Source: JBBTCX01 sp964494205
GTDB lineage: Bacteria; Planctomycetota; Phycisphaerae; UBA1845
DNA: 64,000 bases
Assembly: GCA_964494205.1 (NCBI GenBank)
Contig: CAZBRD010000010.1
Span: 62,001 to 126,000 of the forward strand
Reading direction: 5' to 3'
The stretch's first letter is position 1. Each line of letters starts with the position of its first letter. The position numbers and the translations under genes are program-made. The notes under the pieces are model-generated. The model did no database searches and had not been told where the DNA came from. It saw only the letters and a list, made by a program, of their open reading frames with translations. Positions 15,782 to 26,200 of this stretch are shown here, in pieces.

Positions 15782-16689
15782 TGCCTCCGATTCGAAGAAA
15801 CAATAGTCGGTTGTTCAGTGGAGTCTCGTCGAATCGGACGGGATTTACACGCTACTCCGGTCGCGGGCTGAAGCCCTCGGCTCGCCGCGCGGCGTATCTG
15901 TTGCTTGAAACGGTGATTGCGACGGGTCTGCTGATCGTCGGGATTGCGGTCATTGGTTCGCAGGTATCCGAGGCTGAGAAGTCGGTCTGGAAAATGCGCA
16001 AGGAAACCCGTGCGATACTTCTGGGCGAGCAATACATCGCCGAGCTTGATCTGGGTTTGATCGAACTCGATTCGGTGGACGAGGTTCAGGAGGAAGATTT
16101 CGGACCCCGGTATCCGGATTACGGTTGGCGGTTGATTACCCAGGAGACAGCTGTCGACGGTGTCTACATGCTGACGCTCCAGGTGTTGTACGCGATGCGC
16201 GACAGCTATGACGAAGAGGAATTCAACTTCGATGAATCGGAGATTGTGTACACGCATTATCTCATTCGCGCAACGCCGCAACCGGTTGATCTTGGGGCTG
16301 AGTTCGGGCTGACCGAAGAAGAATTGACCGAGTTGGGTGAGAAACTAGCTAACACGGGCATCGAGGGACTCACGCCGGAAAATTTCGATCCGAAGATTCT
16401 CGCGAAGGTTGATTCGGAACAGCTGATCGAAGTGCTGCCGATCATTCTTGATGCGTTTGGCCAGGACGTGGATCAGTTGATCGGTCAATTGCCGCCCGAA
16501 GTGGTTGAGGCTCTGAGGGAATCGGGTGTGTTGCCGGATGAATCCGAGAAAGGCTCCAACCAGCAGATCAGCGGACAACTGGGCGGGGTGCCGCAGGGAC
16601 AAGGCAATCAACAAGGTGGAAATCAGCAAACAGGAAATCAGCCGCAGAATCCTCTAACAGGTCAGCCACAGGGATCGTCCGAAGAATGA
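15778..16689 (+). CDS. GspI-like minor pseudopilin with Gln/Gly-rich tail
   Basis: A 303-residue pilin-like protein. A long 35-residue leader precedes the hydrophobic helix ARRAAYLLLETVIATGLLIV, in which Tyr-Leu-Leu-Leu-Glu supplies the pilin-type Glu at +5 and the -1 residue is Ala. GspI proteins are normally near 125 residues, so the C-terminal half is an extension. It has an acidic helical region (about 180-250) and a low-complexity tail rich in Gln, Gly and Asn. It overlaps both neighbours by four bases. Family placement follows from its position between H-like and J-like genes. A similar Gln/Gly-rich insertion occurs in the GspK protein downstream. Confidence 0.65.
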   Translation: MMPPIRRNNSRLFSGVSSNRTGFTRYSGRGLKPSARRAAYLLLETVIATGLLIVGIAVIGSQVSEAEKSVWKMRKETRAILLGEQYIAELDLGLIELDSVDEVQEEDFGPRYPDYGWRLITQETAVDGVYMLTLQVLYAMRDSYDEEEFNFDESEIVYTHYLIRATPQPVDLGAEFGLTEEELTELGEKLANTGIEGLTPENFDPKILAKVDSEQLIEVLPIILDAFGQDVDQLIGQLPPEVVEALRESGVLPDESEKGSNQQISGQLGGVPQGQGNQQGGNQQTGNQPQNPLTGQPQGSSEE

Positions 16690-17711
16690 GACTCAACAGT
16701 CACAATTTCAGTCGATCGATTCGCCGCGCGGTGTCGCTGCTCGAGGTGCTGCTCGCGATGACGATTCTCGTCATCCTCACTTCGATGACGTACTGGTTTT
16801 ATTTTTCATCGCTCAAGTCTCGCGACAAGGAGCTGGAGGAAGATCGGAAGCTGCAACTTGCGCGAACGGTGGTGACTCGGATGGCGACAGAGATTCGCCA
16901 GGCGGTGATTAAGTCCGGCGATCAGTCTGTGGGCATTCGCGGTGACAAGGAGCAAATCTGGATCACCACGGTTCGATTGCCGGACAAGGGACGTCACGAA
17001 TGGTTCGCGCCGACTGATGGACCGCCGCCGGGGCAGTACGACCTGGTGAAGGTCGATTACCACATTGCGCGACATCCGGATGAGCAAACGGAAGACGGAT
17101 ATGACTTGCCGCTTGGCCTGGCGCGGGTGGAAATCAAAGTCCCACGCCCGAGCAGCATCGAGGGCGTTGCTGAAGAGGAGTCCAAGGACGACGAAGGGAA
17201 TGACAACGGCGAAGCAAGCGGTGAAGAAGGTGAGCTGCCGGAAGGAGAGCAATTCGGTGATGCATTGTTCACTGAGGAAGAGTTGCTCGCGGAGGAGGAA
17301 AACACCGGAGATGTCGACATTGGTCCGGACATCAACTGGGACGAACTTTATGCGCCCGAGATCCATTATGTTCGGTTCTGCTATTACGACGGATATTCCT
17401 GGTGGGACAAGTGGGATCTGAATACGGGCGACAATCCGCTGCCACAGATGGTGATGGTGACGGTCGGATTCAACAATCAACCGCCGACTGATGAGGGGTT
17501 CGGCCTTACTGACAACGAGGAATTCTGCGAGTGCATGAATCGCGATCCGATTGATTGCAAGCGATTGCCGGAAGATCAACTGAGCACGGTGGTGCGCGTG
17601 CAGTTGGCTGATCCGTTTTTCCGTTCGCGAGTGGGTCGCGAGGCCCAGGGCATCGCGGAGGAATTGAACGGCGGGCAAGCGCCGGAAGAGGAAGAAGGCG
17701 GTACACAATGA
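16686..17711 (+). CDS. GspJ-like minor pseudopilin
   Basis: A 341-residue pilin-like protein with the signal RRAVSLLEVLLAMTILVILT (Ala before Val, Glu at +5) followed by a typical amphipathic helix. GspJ is part of the pseudopilus tip together with I and K. The protein is longer than usual (about 200) because of an acidic insertion near residues 155-205 (EEESKDDEGNDNGEASGEEG). The final third contains aromatic and Cys residues (FCYYDGYSWWDKWD, EEFCECMNRDPIDC). The start ATG overlaps the previous stop by four bases, and the next gene starts four bases before its end. Confidence 0.75.
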   Translation: MRLNSHNFSRSIRRAVSLLEVLLAMTILVILTSMTYWFYFSSLKSRDKELEEDRKLQLARTVVTRMATEIRQAVIKSGDQSVGIRGDKEQIWITTVRLPDKGRHEWFAPTDGPPPGQYDLVKVDYHIARHPDEQTEDGYDLPLGLARVEIKVPRPSSIEGVAEEESKDDEGNDNGEASGEEGELPEGEQFGDALFTEEELLAEEENTGDVDIGPDINWDELYAPEIHYVRFCYYDGYSWWDKWDLNTGDNPLPQMVMVTVGFNNQPPTDEGFGLTDNEEFCECMNRDPIDCKRLPEDQLSTVVRVQLADPFFRSRVGREAQGIAEELNGGQAPEEEEGGTQ

Positions 17712-19714
17712 AGCGAAACGGTCGCGGCGTCATTCTTCCGGTCGTGTTGTTCATCCTTCTATTGCTTGGACTCCTAGTCGGTACGTTTGCGTTCAAGGTG
17801 AATGCGGACGTGGCTTCGATGCGCGCGGCGCAGTACCAATTCCGCACGCGCCTGGCGGCTGAAGCCGGTGTCGAGAAGGTCAAGCTGATGCTTCGCTTTG
17901 GCCGCCTCGATCGCCAATCGTGGTGGGACAACATGGAGGAATTGAATCGCATCATCGTCTATACCGATTCGGGCGACAACAATGTGTTGGGCACCGACGA
18001 AGAGTTCAACAAGCTAACGCAGACATACCGGTTCAGCATCGTAGGGGACGATCCGCTGGACGATGAAGACTTCTGCCGTTTTGGCGTCACGGACGAGCAA
18101 TCGAAAATCAATCTGAACAAGGCGACTCGAAATCAATTGCTGTCGCTGGTCACCGGTGCGCTGGGCGACGATGAAAAGGAAGTGGACCCGAACGAAATCG
18201 TGGATGCGATCCTCGATTGGCGCGATCCCGATCAGATGCCGCGCGGCACCGCTACCGACGCGGAAGGCGAGTATTACAAAGAACTGCCCAAGCCATACAA
18301 CGTGAAGAATGGTCCGTTTGATACCGTGGAGGAGTTGTTGCTGGTCAAGGGCGTGACGCCAGCGATTCTGTATGGCGAGGACGTCGATCGCAATGGACTG
18401 TTGACGGAAAACGAAGACGACGGCGAAGCCACCTTTCCGATGGACAACGAGGATGGCCGACTCAACCGCGGGATCTATCCGTTTCTGACGGTGTTGTCGT
18501 ATGACAACAACACGAGCAACGACAACCGCCAGCGCATCTATCTCAAGGGCGACCAGAACAAGGTGCGCGAGGAATTAACGGAAGAATTTCCGGATGATCC
18601 GCAGGTGGTTGATTACGTCATCAACACCGTGCGAAATGCGAACAACCAAGGTGGTCGCGGCGGGCAGCAGGGTGGTCGCGGGAATCAACAAGGTGGTGGC
18701 GGTGGAGGCGCGCTGCCCGGTCAACAGGGTGGACAAAATCAGGCGGGCGGTAAGCCCGGTCAACAATCAGGTCAGGACGGGTCGGGGAAACCCGGCGAGC
18801 AATCACCTACAGGCGGTCCGAATTTAGACCCGGGGAAAGTACCTGGTCGACCACCTCGCGAAGGCAATCCGGATCCCAATCAACAACCACCGCGTCCTCC
18901 GCGCAACCAGAACCCGCGCCCGAGCAAGAGTGACGTCGTCAAACAAGCGCGCCCCGGTCAGCCCGTGGCACCGCCACGCAGCGGTCAAATGAACCCGAAT
19001 GGGAGTGGTCCGCAACCTATACCAACAGGCGGCCAAGCTGATCCATCCAAAGGGGGGCAAGACCCTGAGGGTAACCCGGCTGGTGCCGGCGAAGCGAACG
19101 GCAACACTGGCGAAGGGGCAGCGGGCGGAAATCCGAATCAACCGGGCGGTCAAGGGCAGCCGCAGGGAGGATCGAATAACGGTGCAAGCGTCACAGCGCC
19201 GATGCGTAGTCCAGCGGATCTGTTTCGCAAGCCATCGGTGAATGGCGTGGAGCAGGAGATCCCGTTACTGCCGGAACACCTGGCGAAGCTTCTGGATCGT
19301 ACGACGCTGGATGCACCCGACAAGAAGATGGTCGGGTTGATTAATGTGAACACGGCTCCGCCCGAGGTTTTGCGGACGGTTGAGCCTTTGACTGAAGAGC
19401 AGGTGAAAGCCATCGTTTCCACGCGCGAAGGTCTCAGTTCGGAAGAACTTGCTACGCCCGCCTGGCTGGTCACGCAGAATGTGGTGGATATGGCTACCTT
19501 CCAGACGATTGCACCCAGTATTACGGCTCGGGGTACACAGTTTACGATTGAGGCATTGGGGTTCGCCGACCATGTGGGGACGGTAACTCGTTTGCAGGTC
19601 GTGGTCGATATGCTCGGTCCGATACCGCAGACCGTCTACTATCGAGATGCCAGCGGGTTGGGAGCGTCGTTCCCGATCCGTGAGGAAGACAAGGAGCGTC
19701 GTCATGGCAAATAG
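17708..19714 (+). CDS. GspK-like pseudopilus tip protein with Gly/Gln/Pro-rich insert
   Basis: GspK caps the pseudopilus. This 668-residue protein begins MKRNGRGVILPVVLFILLLL, a pilin-like helix without Glu at +5, which is normal for GspK. The two-part SAM-like region follows, with KINLNKATRNQLLSL near 135 and GLINVNTAPPEVLRTVEPL near 545, both resembling the K-protein helix-hairpin repeats. Between them lies a roughly 200-residue low-complexity segment (about 310-510) of Gly, Gln, Pro and Asn repeats, which about doubles the normal size. Such a flexible loop inside a tip protein is unusual. The gene overlaps gspJ by four bases and the next gene by eleven. Confidence 0.8.
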   Translation: MKRNGRGVILPVVLFILLLLGLLVGTFAFKVNADVASMRAAQYQFRTRLAAEAGVEKVKLMLRFGRLDRQSWWDNMEELNRIIVYTDSGDNNVLGTDEEFNKLTQTYRFSIVGDDPLDDEDFCRFGVTDEQSKINLNKATRNQLLSLVTGALGDDEKEVDPNEIVDAILDWRDPDQMPRGTATDAEGEYYKELPKPYNVKNGPFDTVEELLLVKGVTPAILYGEDVDRNGLLTENEDDGEATFPMDNEDGRLNRGIYPFLTVLSYDNNTSNDNRQRIYLKGDQNKVREELTEEFPDDPQVVDYVINTVRNANNQGGRGGQQGGRGNQQGGGGGGALPGQQGGQNQAGGKPGQQSGQDGSGKPGEQSPTGGPNLDPGKVPGRPPREGNPDPNQQPPRPPRNQNPRPSKSDVVKQARPGQPVAPPRSGQMNPNGSGPQPIPTGGQADPSKGGQDPEGNPAGAGEANGNTGEGAAGGNPNQPGGQGQPQGGSNNGASVTAPMRSPADLFRKPSVNGVEQEIPLLPEHLAKLLDRTTLDAPDKKMVGLINVNTAPPEVLRTVEPLTEEQVKAIVSTREGLSSEELATPAWLVTQNVVDMATFQTIAPSITARGTQFTIEALGFADHVGTVTRLQVVVDMLGPIPQTVYYRDASGLGASFPIREEDKERRHGK

Positions 19715-21380
19715 GCAACGACCGAACAAGCTTCTCGCCATCGACTGGGACGCTCGCACGCTCCGCATCGTCAGCGCCACGCTGGGGCGTCGCCGTACCG
19801 CGAAGGTGGTGCGAATGGTGTCGGTCGCGATTCCGCCCGATGTCGATATCGCGAATCCGACGCAAATGGGCGAGGTCATTCGCCGCGCGCTGGATCAGGA
19901 AGGAATCAACGTTCGTCATGCGGTCGTCGACGTTCCGCGAAACCAATCATTTTTGAACACGTTGAAACTGCCGCTCGCCGCGCCGGAGGAACTGCCGGGC
20001 ATTGTCGAAATTCAGATTGCGAAGGAGCTTCCGTTCGCGCTGAACGAGGCCGTCGTTGACTATGCCGTTGCGCCCCATGAACCGAACGCGCCGGTCGGCG
20101 AGGTGCTGGTGGCTGCGGTGCGGCGCGAGGTGTTGAAGAAATACGAAGAGACATTTGAAGCAGCCGGGCTCAAGCTGGATCGCATCGGGTTGCGGCCCTA
20201 CGCGAACAAGGTGGCTGTCGACAACCTGCTGCGACATGCGATACCCGATCGTGTCGTGTTCATCGACGTGGGTCCGACGTTTACCGAAATCAACGTGCTG
20301 CGAAACGGGTTCCTCGCATTTTCGCGCTCTGCGGAAGTAGCGGTTTCTGCGGCTACCCCCGCACCCGTGCCCGCGGAAAAGCCGTCGCTCACGCTGGTAC
20401 GACCTGACGACGAACGCGAGTCGGTCGATGTCGCGCCGGCGTCTTTGAGTCCGTTTGAGCAACCGACCAGCCGATCATCGATGATTCAGTCGTTGATGCT
20501 CGAGGTGACGCGTTCGATCGAGGCGTATCGTGGAAAAGACCCCGGTGCCAAGATCGATCACGCGGTGATCGGCGGTGACTTTGGAATCGAAGAAGGGCTG
20601 GCGGAAGCCATTCAGGCGCGGCTTGGAATCACCGCTGAGCTTTATAATCCCGCATCGTCGTTCGGCTGGGATGCGGATGAAGGGGCAGGTGCGACGGCGT
20701 TTTCATCCACGCTGGGTCTCGTGCTCGGTTACTCTGACGACGGCGCGCTGCAATTCGACTTCCTGCATCCCAAGAAAACAGTTACCGCCAACCAGAAACG
20801 TCTCAGGGCAGCACCGATGGCGGCGGCGGTGGGCTTGCTTTTCGTTGGTGCATTGAGCATCGGTATCGCGGGCATGACGTCCGGCCAACGAAAAGAACTG
20901 GCAGACATCGAAGAAAAAATCGAGAGACTGAAAAAAGACCAGGACAAGAACGCGAAGTTTCTGAAGTTCATGGAACAAGTGCGCGCGTTCGATGCCAAGC
21001 AGCACGTGTGGGTGGATGTTTTGTACGACGTCACCTCGCAGTTGCCTTCGACCGAAGAGTTCGTGCTCAACTACGTCGACATGAACCAGAAGGACGATCG
21101 CATGACCCTGAAGACCCGTGCCAAAAAGCGCGGGACGCCGCTGGAAGTGCTGAGGAAACTCGAGGCGTTTCATCGCGTTGACCGCGACCGGCCGCGCTTC
21201 AGCGTGAGCATGGGTCCGCAATCGGAAAAGAAGGGCGAAAAATATCCGTTCACCCAGGACCTGAGAATCAAGATTCTGGACGATAGCGTCAGTGACAAAG
21301 ACAAGGACAAGACAAAGAAGTCCAAGTCGAAGAAAGAATCAGCAGAGCCCGCTGGTGCGAGTGGCACGAAATCGACGTAA
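19704..21380 (+). CDS. PilM/GspL-like actin-fold protein with PilN-like C-terminus
   Basis: A 558-residue component of the inner-membrane platform. The N-terminal two thirds have the actin-like fold of PilM and the cytoplasmic part of GspL: LLAIDWDARTLRIV near residue 9, HAVVDVPRNQSFLNTLKLP near 72, VVFIDVGPTFTEINVL near 180. A membrane helix lies at about residues 372-390. After it come a coiled coil (QRKELADIEEKIERLKKDQ) and a ferredoxin-like periplasmic segment as in PilN. A Lys/Ser-rich tail ends it. I choose the ATG at 19704, preceded by AAGGAGCG and overlapping gspK; it links the pseudopilus to the ATPase, which is not in this window. Confidence 0.8.
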   Translation: MANRQRPNKLLAIDWDARTLRIVSATLGRRRTAKVVRMVSVAIPPDVDIANPTQMGEVIRRALDQEGINVRHAVVDVPRNQSFLNTLKLPLAAPEELPGIVEIQIAKELPFALNEAVVDYAVAPHEPNAPVGEVLVAAVRREVLKKYEETFEAAGLKLDRIGLRPYANKVAVDNLLRHAIPDRVVFIDVGPTFTEINVLRNGFLAFSRSAEVAVSAATPAPVPAEKPSLTLVRPDDERESVDVAPASLSPFEQPTSRSSMIQSLMLEVTRSIEAYRGKDPGAKIDHAVIGGDFGIEEGLAEAIQARLGITAELYNPASSFGWDADEGAGATAFSSTLGLVLGYSDDGALQFDFLHPKKTVTANQKRLRAAPMAAAVGLLFVGALSIGIAGMTSGQRKELADIEEKIERLKKDQDKNAKFLKFMEQVRAFDAKQHVWVDVLYDVTSQLPSTEEFVLNYVDMNQKDDRMTLKTRAKKRGTPLEVLRKLEAFHRVDRDRPRFSVSMGPQSEKKGEKYPFTQDLRIKILDDSVSDKDKDKTKKSKSKKESAEPAGASGTKST

Positions 21381-21385
21381 CGGAA

Positions 21386-21436
21386 TTGTGGGACGGGTTT
21401 TTAACCCGTCCCGAGACCGGTTGGAAACCGGTCCCA
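21386..21436. repeat. double palindromic intergenic repeat
   Basis: Two adjacent hairpins: GGGACGGGTT/AACCCGTCCC (21390-21399 and 21403-21412, loop TTT) and GACCGGTT/AACCGGTC (21415-21422 and 21426-21433, loop GGA). The second motif recurs at about 49620-49643. This is a REP-like element in the middle of the secretion locus, with no T run to act as a terminator. Confidence 0.75.
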
Positions 21437-21467
21437 CACAGGTGTGCATCAGGGAAGACCCAGGTAG

Positions 21468-22934
21468 GTGATTGTGGATCGACGTCAGAAAATCCTGGCT
21501 ACGGTGTTTGGAGTTGCGATCGCTTACTTCGCGGTGGCGAACGTGGTCTATCCGCGCTGGATCGAGCCCATGGTTACGATCGACCAGCGCATCGCCGACA
21601 AACGGAAAGACCTTGAGAAGCTGAGAGCCGAGGAGAAAGAAGTCGACCAGGCGCAGAAGGAGTTGAAGGACTATGCGAACCGCGTCGGCACGTATCAATC
21701 CGGAAAGCTCGAGAACACCTTACGCGAGAAACTGAATCAGCTCATCGCTCGGCACAAACTCGAAGGCGCCGTCGTAACACCTAACCGTGCGGTCGAAGAC
21801 AGTAAGACCGGTCTGTCGCGCATGCTTGTTACGGTGACAGCCACCTGCACTTTGCAGGCAGCGGTCGACTTTCTGAAGGATGTGGCGGAGTTGCCCTATC
21901 TCGTGCGCGTGAGCAATCCGGCGTTGTATCCGGCTGGTTCCGGTCGCAAGGACACTGCGCGCGATCGATTGAATTTGCGAATGCCGATCGAAGTGCTCGT
22001 GTTGCCGGAGACGACCGTACTGGGGCGCATCGCGAAAGAGGATGAGCTGGTTCAGCCGGAGATTTTTGTTCGCCACGATCCAACTAAGAACTATGGAGAG
22101 ATTTGGACGCGGGATCCATTTTCGGAGCCGAAGCCGCCCCCGCCGCCCCCTCCTCCGCCCCCACCGCCTCCTCCAACGCCGGAAGAGAAGAAGCCGGTGG
22201 AACCCGCGCCACCACCGCCCCCGCCTCCTCCACCGCCTCCGCCACCGAACAACGGTCGGGCGGATGGAGCATCCTTCCAGCTGGTGTCATTCCATGGCAC
22301 TAACAGCGAGGGTAGCCGTCGGCAGGAAGCAGCCGTCATGGGTTTGGCCACCAACAAGACCGAGTTCATCAAGGTCGGCGAAACGCTGGATGAAGGTCAG
22401 TTGGTATACGCGAGTACGAACGGTTGTGTCGTCTATCGAAAGGGCGAGTACTTCGTGTTCCCGCTGGGTAGCAAGCTCGACCAGGAGCTGATCGCATGGG
22501 ACGCGACGATGTACCCCGATTTGCTTCGGGCTGCGGAGCGAGTTCGAGAGTACAACAAGACAACGGCGCCTCCGCCGCCCTCATCGACGCAACAGGCAGA
22601 GGCCGTTCCCGCTCAGCCAACCTCGCCCGTACCCAATCCCTTGGAGCCGCAAGGTGAAGTCGCGCTGATGACCGATATGGTCGGCCCGCCCTGGGTTCCG
22701 GACGAAGGTACAGCGCTTGTTCAGCCCGAGCCCGTTCCGCCGCCGGCGGGAACAGTTCCGGAAACAGCGGGAAATGCAGGAGATTCAACGCAACCGAAAG
22801 CGGTTCCGAGTCGAACGAATCCCAATCCAAAAAAGCCAAATACCCCTAGCAAAAAGCCGACAGTGCCCCCCGGCAAAAAAAATCCTAGCCAAGCGCCGAA
22901 ATCTGGAGACAATAAGCCCAATCCCGCCGAGTAG
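21468..22934 (+). CDS. PilO/GspM-like protein with polyproline hinge and PilP/GspC-like C-terminus
   Basis: A 488-residue bitopic protein. It starts with a short cytoplasmic end and a membrane helix (residues 9-25), then a coiled coil (KRKDLEKLRAEEKEVDQAQK) and a ferredoxin-like periplasmic region as in PilO and GspM. At about residues 222-262 two proline tracts separated by EEKKPVEPA form a stiff hinge. The next segment (about 265-345: FQLVSFHGTNSEG, AAVMGLATNKTEFIKVGETL, VYRKGEYFVFPLGS) looks like the short beta-barrel of PilP or GspC that binds the secretin N0 region. A long Pro/Lys-rich tail ends it. The GTG at 21468 is the annotated start; a second GTG at 21474 sits better behind AGGTAGG. 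A fused O-P protein would directly couple platform and secretin; that is inference. Confidence 0.65.
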   Translation: MIVDRRQKILATVFGVAIAYFAVANVVYPRWIEPMVTIDQRIADKRKDLEKLRAEEKEVDQAQKELKDYANRVGTYQSGKLENTLREKLNQLIARHKLEGAVVTPNRAVEDSKTGLSRMLVTVTATCTLQAAVDFLKDVAELPYLVRVSNPALYPAGSGRKDTARDRLNLRMPIEVLVLPETTVLGRIAKEDELVQPEIFVRHDPTKNYGEIWTRDPFSEPKPPPPPPPPPPPPPPTPEEKKPVEPAPPPPPPPPPPPPPNNGRADGASFQLVSFHGTNSEGSRRQEAAVMGLATNKTEFIKVGETLDEGQLVYASTNGCVVYRKGEYFVFPLGSKLDQELIAWDATMYPDLLRAAERVREYNKTTAPPPPSSTQQAEAVPAQPTSPVPNPLEPQGEVALMTDMVGPPWVPDEGTALVQPEPVPPPAGTVPETAGNAGDSTQPKAVPSRTNPNPKKPNTPSKKPTVPPGKKNPSQAPKSGDNKPNPAE

Positions 22935-23253
22935 GGCGGGGGTTTGCGGTGGGTATGGAGTGCCTGCCAATGCTGGGATCATGGAAGATCACGATGGCTA
23001 CCGACCCCTCGGTCAAGTCCCTTTGCAGGCCTGTTGCCTGCGCCACAACCCCAAACCGCACGATACGTCCTCAGATTCCAAGGAAGAAGCGGTTTTTCCG
23101 CAGTCACATCGGACCGGAAATCCTTCGTAACATCTTCACTTGTGACAATGCAATCTGCCACCCGAGGACGGGATACGCATATACAGAAGTGACCGCAGTT
23201 TATGGTACAAACGCTGTCACGGCGACGGGACGTCGCTTCCCCTGGAGATAAAC
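22935..23253. other. interval upstream of the giant repeat protein
   Basis: These 319 bases have no convincing gene. Short palindromes such as CAGGCCTGTTGCCTG near 23025 are present. A TTGTGACA string at 23140 resembles a -35 element but no well-spaced -10 was confirmed. The ribosome-binding site of the following gene is CTGGAGATAA just before its ATG. Confidence 0.4.
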
Positions 23254-26200
23254 ATGACTCGATGTTTGCATACTTCGTCTTTCCTTCCCACATGGTCTTC
23301 CGGCAGGAAGGCGATGTCGCTCTTTGCGTTGGCCTTGGGTTGTGTGATTTCGCTGTCGATGTCGAGTCACACCTTTGCATACTTTCAGGACAAGCCCGAA
23401 GAGAAGAAAGAGGAACAGCCGCAGAATCCTCCCGCCGCGCAACCGAATCAACCGACTCAGCCGCCGGGAGGCAAGGTTCAGATCGATCCCGATACCCAGA
23501 AGAAAATCGACGACCTGATGCAGCAGGAGAACGCGAAGAAAGCGGAAGAGAACAAGGGCGGTGCGAAACCGGCGGAAGATAAGAATGCGCGTCGCGGCAG
23601 CAAGGCAAAGACGCCAGCCAAGGGCGGCGCTCAACCGGCTGCGGGTGCGCCGAATGTGCCACCTGTTGGCATGCCCGATCACGGCGCAATGATCGCGAAT
23701 CCCGCGCTAGATGCGGGGCCGTCAGCAACGGTGAACATTCCTCCCGATCTTGTGACGGATTCATCCGTTCCGCCCGAACAGCGCAAGTACAAGTTCAGCA
23801 TTCAAGACGGAACCTATGAACAGCTTGTTCAGGGCATTGCGCATCAGACCGGGCTCGGCGTGCTGGGTGATGTGCCGAAGGATGGCCGCCTCACGTTCGT
23901 CACGGACCAGGAGCTGTCGTTCGACGAGATGCTGAATCAGGTTCGCACGCTTCTATTTGATTACAAGCCGCTCGATCCATACACCATCTATCGTACCGCG
24001 ACTGGGCTCAAGGTCATTCGGGTCAATGACTTCCTCCGCAAGATTCAGCCCGAGCGAATGTTTCGCTCGATCGAAGAGTTTCGCACCGCGAATGTCGTGC
24101 CGAACGAATTGGTGTTCGTGATCTTCACCCCGACGAGCGGTGCGATTTCCGATTTGCGGCAGGTGCGCGATTTCATGCCCGACTATTTCCGCGTCGCGCC
24201 GATGGAGAGCAGCGACGATTCCAATTCAGTTTCCTTGTATGGTTTGGCAAGCGATATCGAGAAGTACCTGGGCCTCGTGAAGTTCTTCGCCAATGAAGGC
24301 GGGAACGATCCGCGAACGGTAGAGCCGATTCGCATTGAGCATATCCTGCCCAGCGATGCGATGAACAAACTCAATTCGCTCATGGACCTGACGGGTCAGC
24401 CGAAGCAGCCGGGCGCCGGTAGGGCGCAGCGAAGTGCAACCCCTGATGTGCTCGATACTCTTCCAGCGCCGACCGTGGTTGTGATCCCGGACGATGCGAT
24501 GGGCGTTCTGCTGGTTCGCGCGATGCCGGACAAGATCGCCGAAATCAAGAAGCTGCTGCCATACATTGATGTGGCGAACGGCACTTCCTATCCGCCGGTT
24601 GTGATTCCGGTCCAACACGCGGACCCGGCGACGTTGCTCTCGACGATTCAGCAGATTCTGGCGGTAACGGATGTCGCATCATCGAGTGGTGTTCCTGCGA
24701 TGCCCCCTGCGGCTCCTGCCGCACCGGCTGCGGGCGGTAAGCCGGCGCGAAAGAAGGCGCCCCGTCCGGCGGCGCCCGTGTCAACAGATTCGGTCACACT
24801 GCTTCCGCATCCTGCGGGCAATGCGCTGATCGCGATCGGCAGCGATGAGGAAGTTTCGCACGTTCGCGAATTGGTGGCGAAGTTCGATATCGCGGATGTC
24901 GTCGGTCCGATTCGCATCCCACTCACGCACCGACATGCCGTGGAGATCACGACCACTCTCAATAACTTCTTTAGCGGCAACAGCCCGAAAGCAGCGGCCA
25001 CACCTGCTCCTCAGTTGATAGCGGACAACAGCGGAACGTCGTTCTGGTTTGTGGGAACCGAGCGAGACTTGGCCCGCACTCGAGAATTGTTGCCGCAGAT
25101 TGATATTCCGGTTGATGATCCGCCCACGCTACACACGGTTCGTCTGAAGTATCAAAAGGCATCGTTCGTTGCGAACATGCTCCGTGAATACGACGGCGCT
25201 GATCCTGCCGTTGCACCGCAGGCCGCACCGGGCGCACCGCCCAAGCCGCGAGGCAAACGACGCGCTCCCGCGTCAACCACGGCTTCGAAGTTCACGGCTG
25301 ACGATGACAACAATCTTCTGTACATCCTGTGCACCAACGAAGAATGGGCCGATTACGACCAATTCATCAAGAGTCTGGATGTGCCGATCGGCGACCCGTC
25401 AGAATTCACGCGACTTGAAATCGCGAACATTGATCCGAATGAAGCTATCGAACAATTGCGCGGGATCGTGGGCGAGGATGGTCCGCAGGGCGTGATTCAG
25501 TATCTCGTATCCGGCAAGTCCATATTGGTGTTCAATGCGACCGATTCGGACGTCAAGCAGATGCAAACGCTGCTCCGCGAAATCGACAGGCCGACGGAGA
25601 TTCAAAGTCACACGTTTGAAATCAAGTACGCCGATCCCGGCGATCTGATGGCCATTATCGAGAAGCTGGTCACTGGCGAGAGCAGTGAGCCGAGCGCTCC
25701 GCGTCGTCGTGGTGGAAAGCGGCAAGGCGCTGCAGCGCCCGAGGGAGCGCCCGCCCCGGTTACCATCAGCTCGTCAAGCAATGGCGAACTCACGATGATC
25801 CCGCACGGCAATTTGCTCATCGTGAAAACCACGCCGAACAAGATGAAGCAAGTGGCCGAGATCATCGCGGAATTCGATGTTGAGCATAACAAGCAGACCA
25901 TCCACGTCTTCGATGACTTCCAGCCGACCACTGATATCAACATGATTTCCGATACGCTCGAATCGATCCTAGGTGCATCGGGCAAGCATGGAAAGGATGA
26001 GGGAAAACCAGGCGCGTCAGCGCCGCAATTGATCCCGCAACCATCGGCACATCGGTTGCTGGTTTTGGCCGACGCCGAGCAGTTCAAGGAAATCGAAGAG
26101 CTGCTCACGGTATTGCGAACGTCGGAGAACGTGGAAATCCCCGAAGTCGCGTTTATCGACCTCAAGCATGCGGAAGCGGATAAGCTCGTTTCCGACATAG

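Noticed and set aside
22132..22248. Proline-rich tract as a possible assembly artefact or frameshift
   Set aside because: The frame continues intact on both sides with sensible flanking domains, so it is read as a real hinge.
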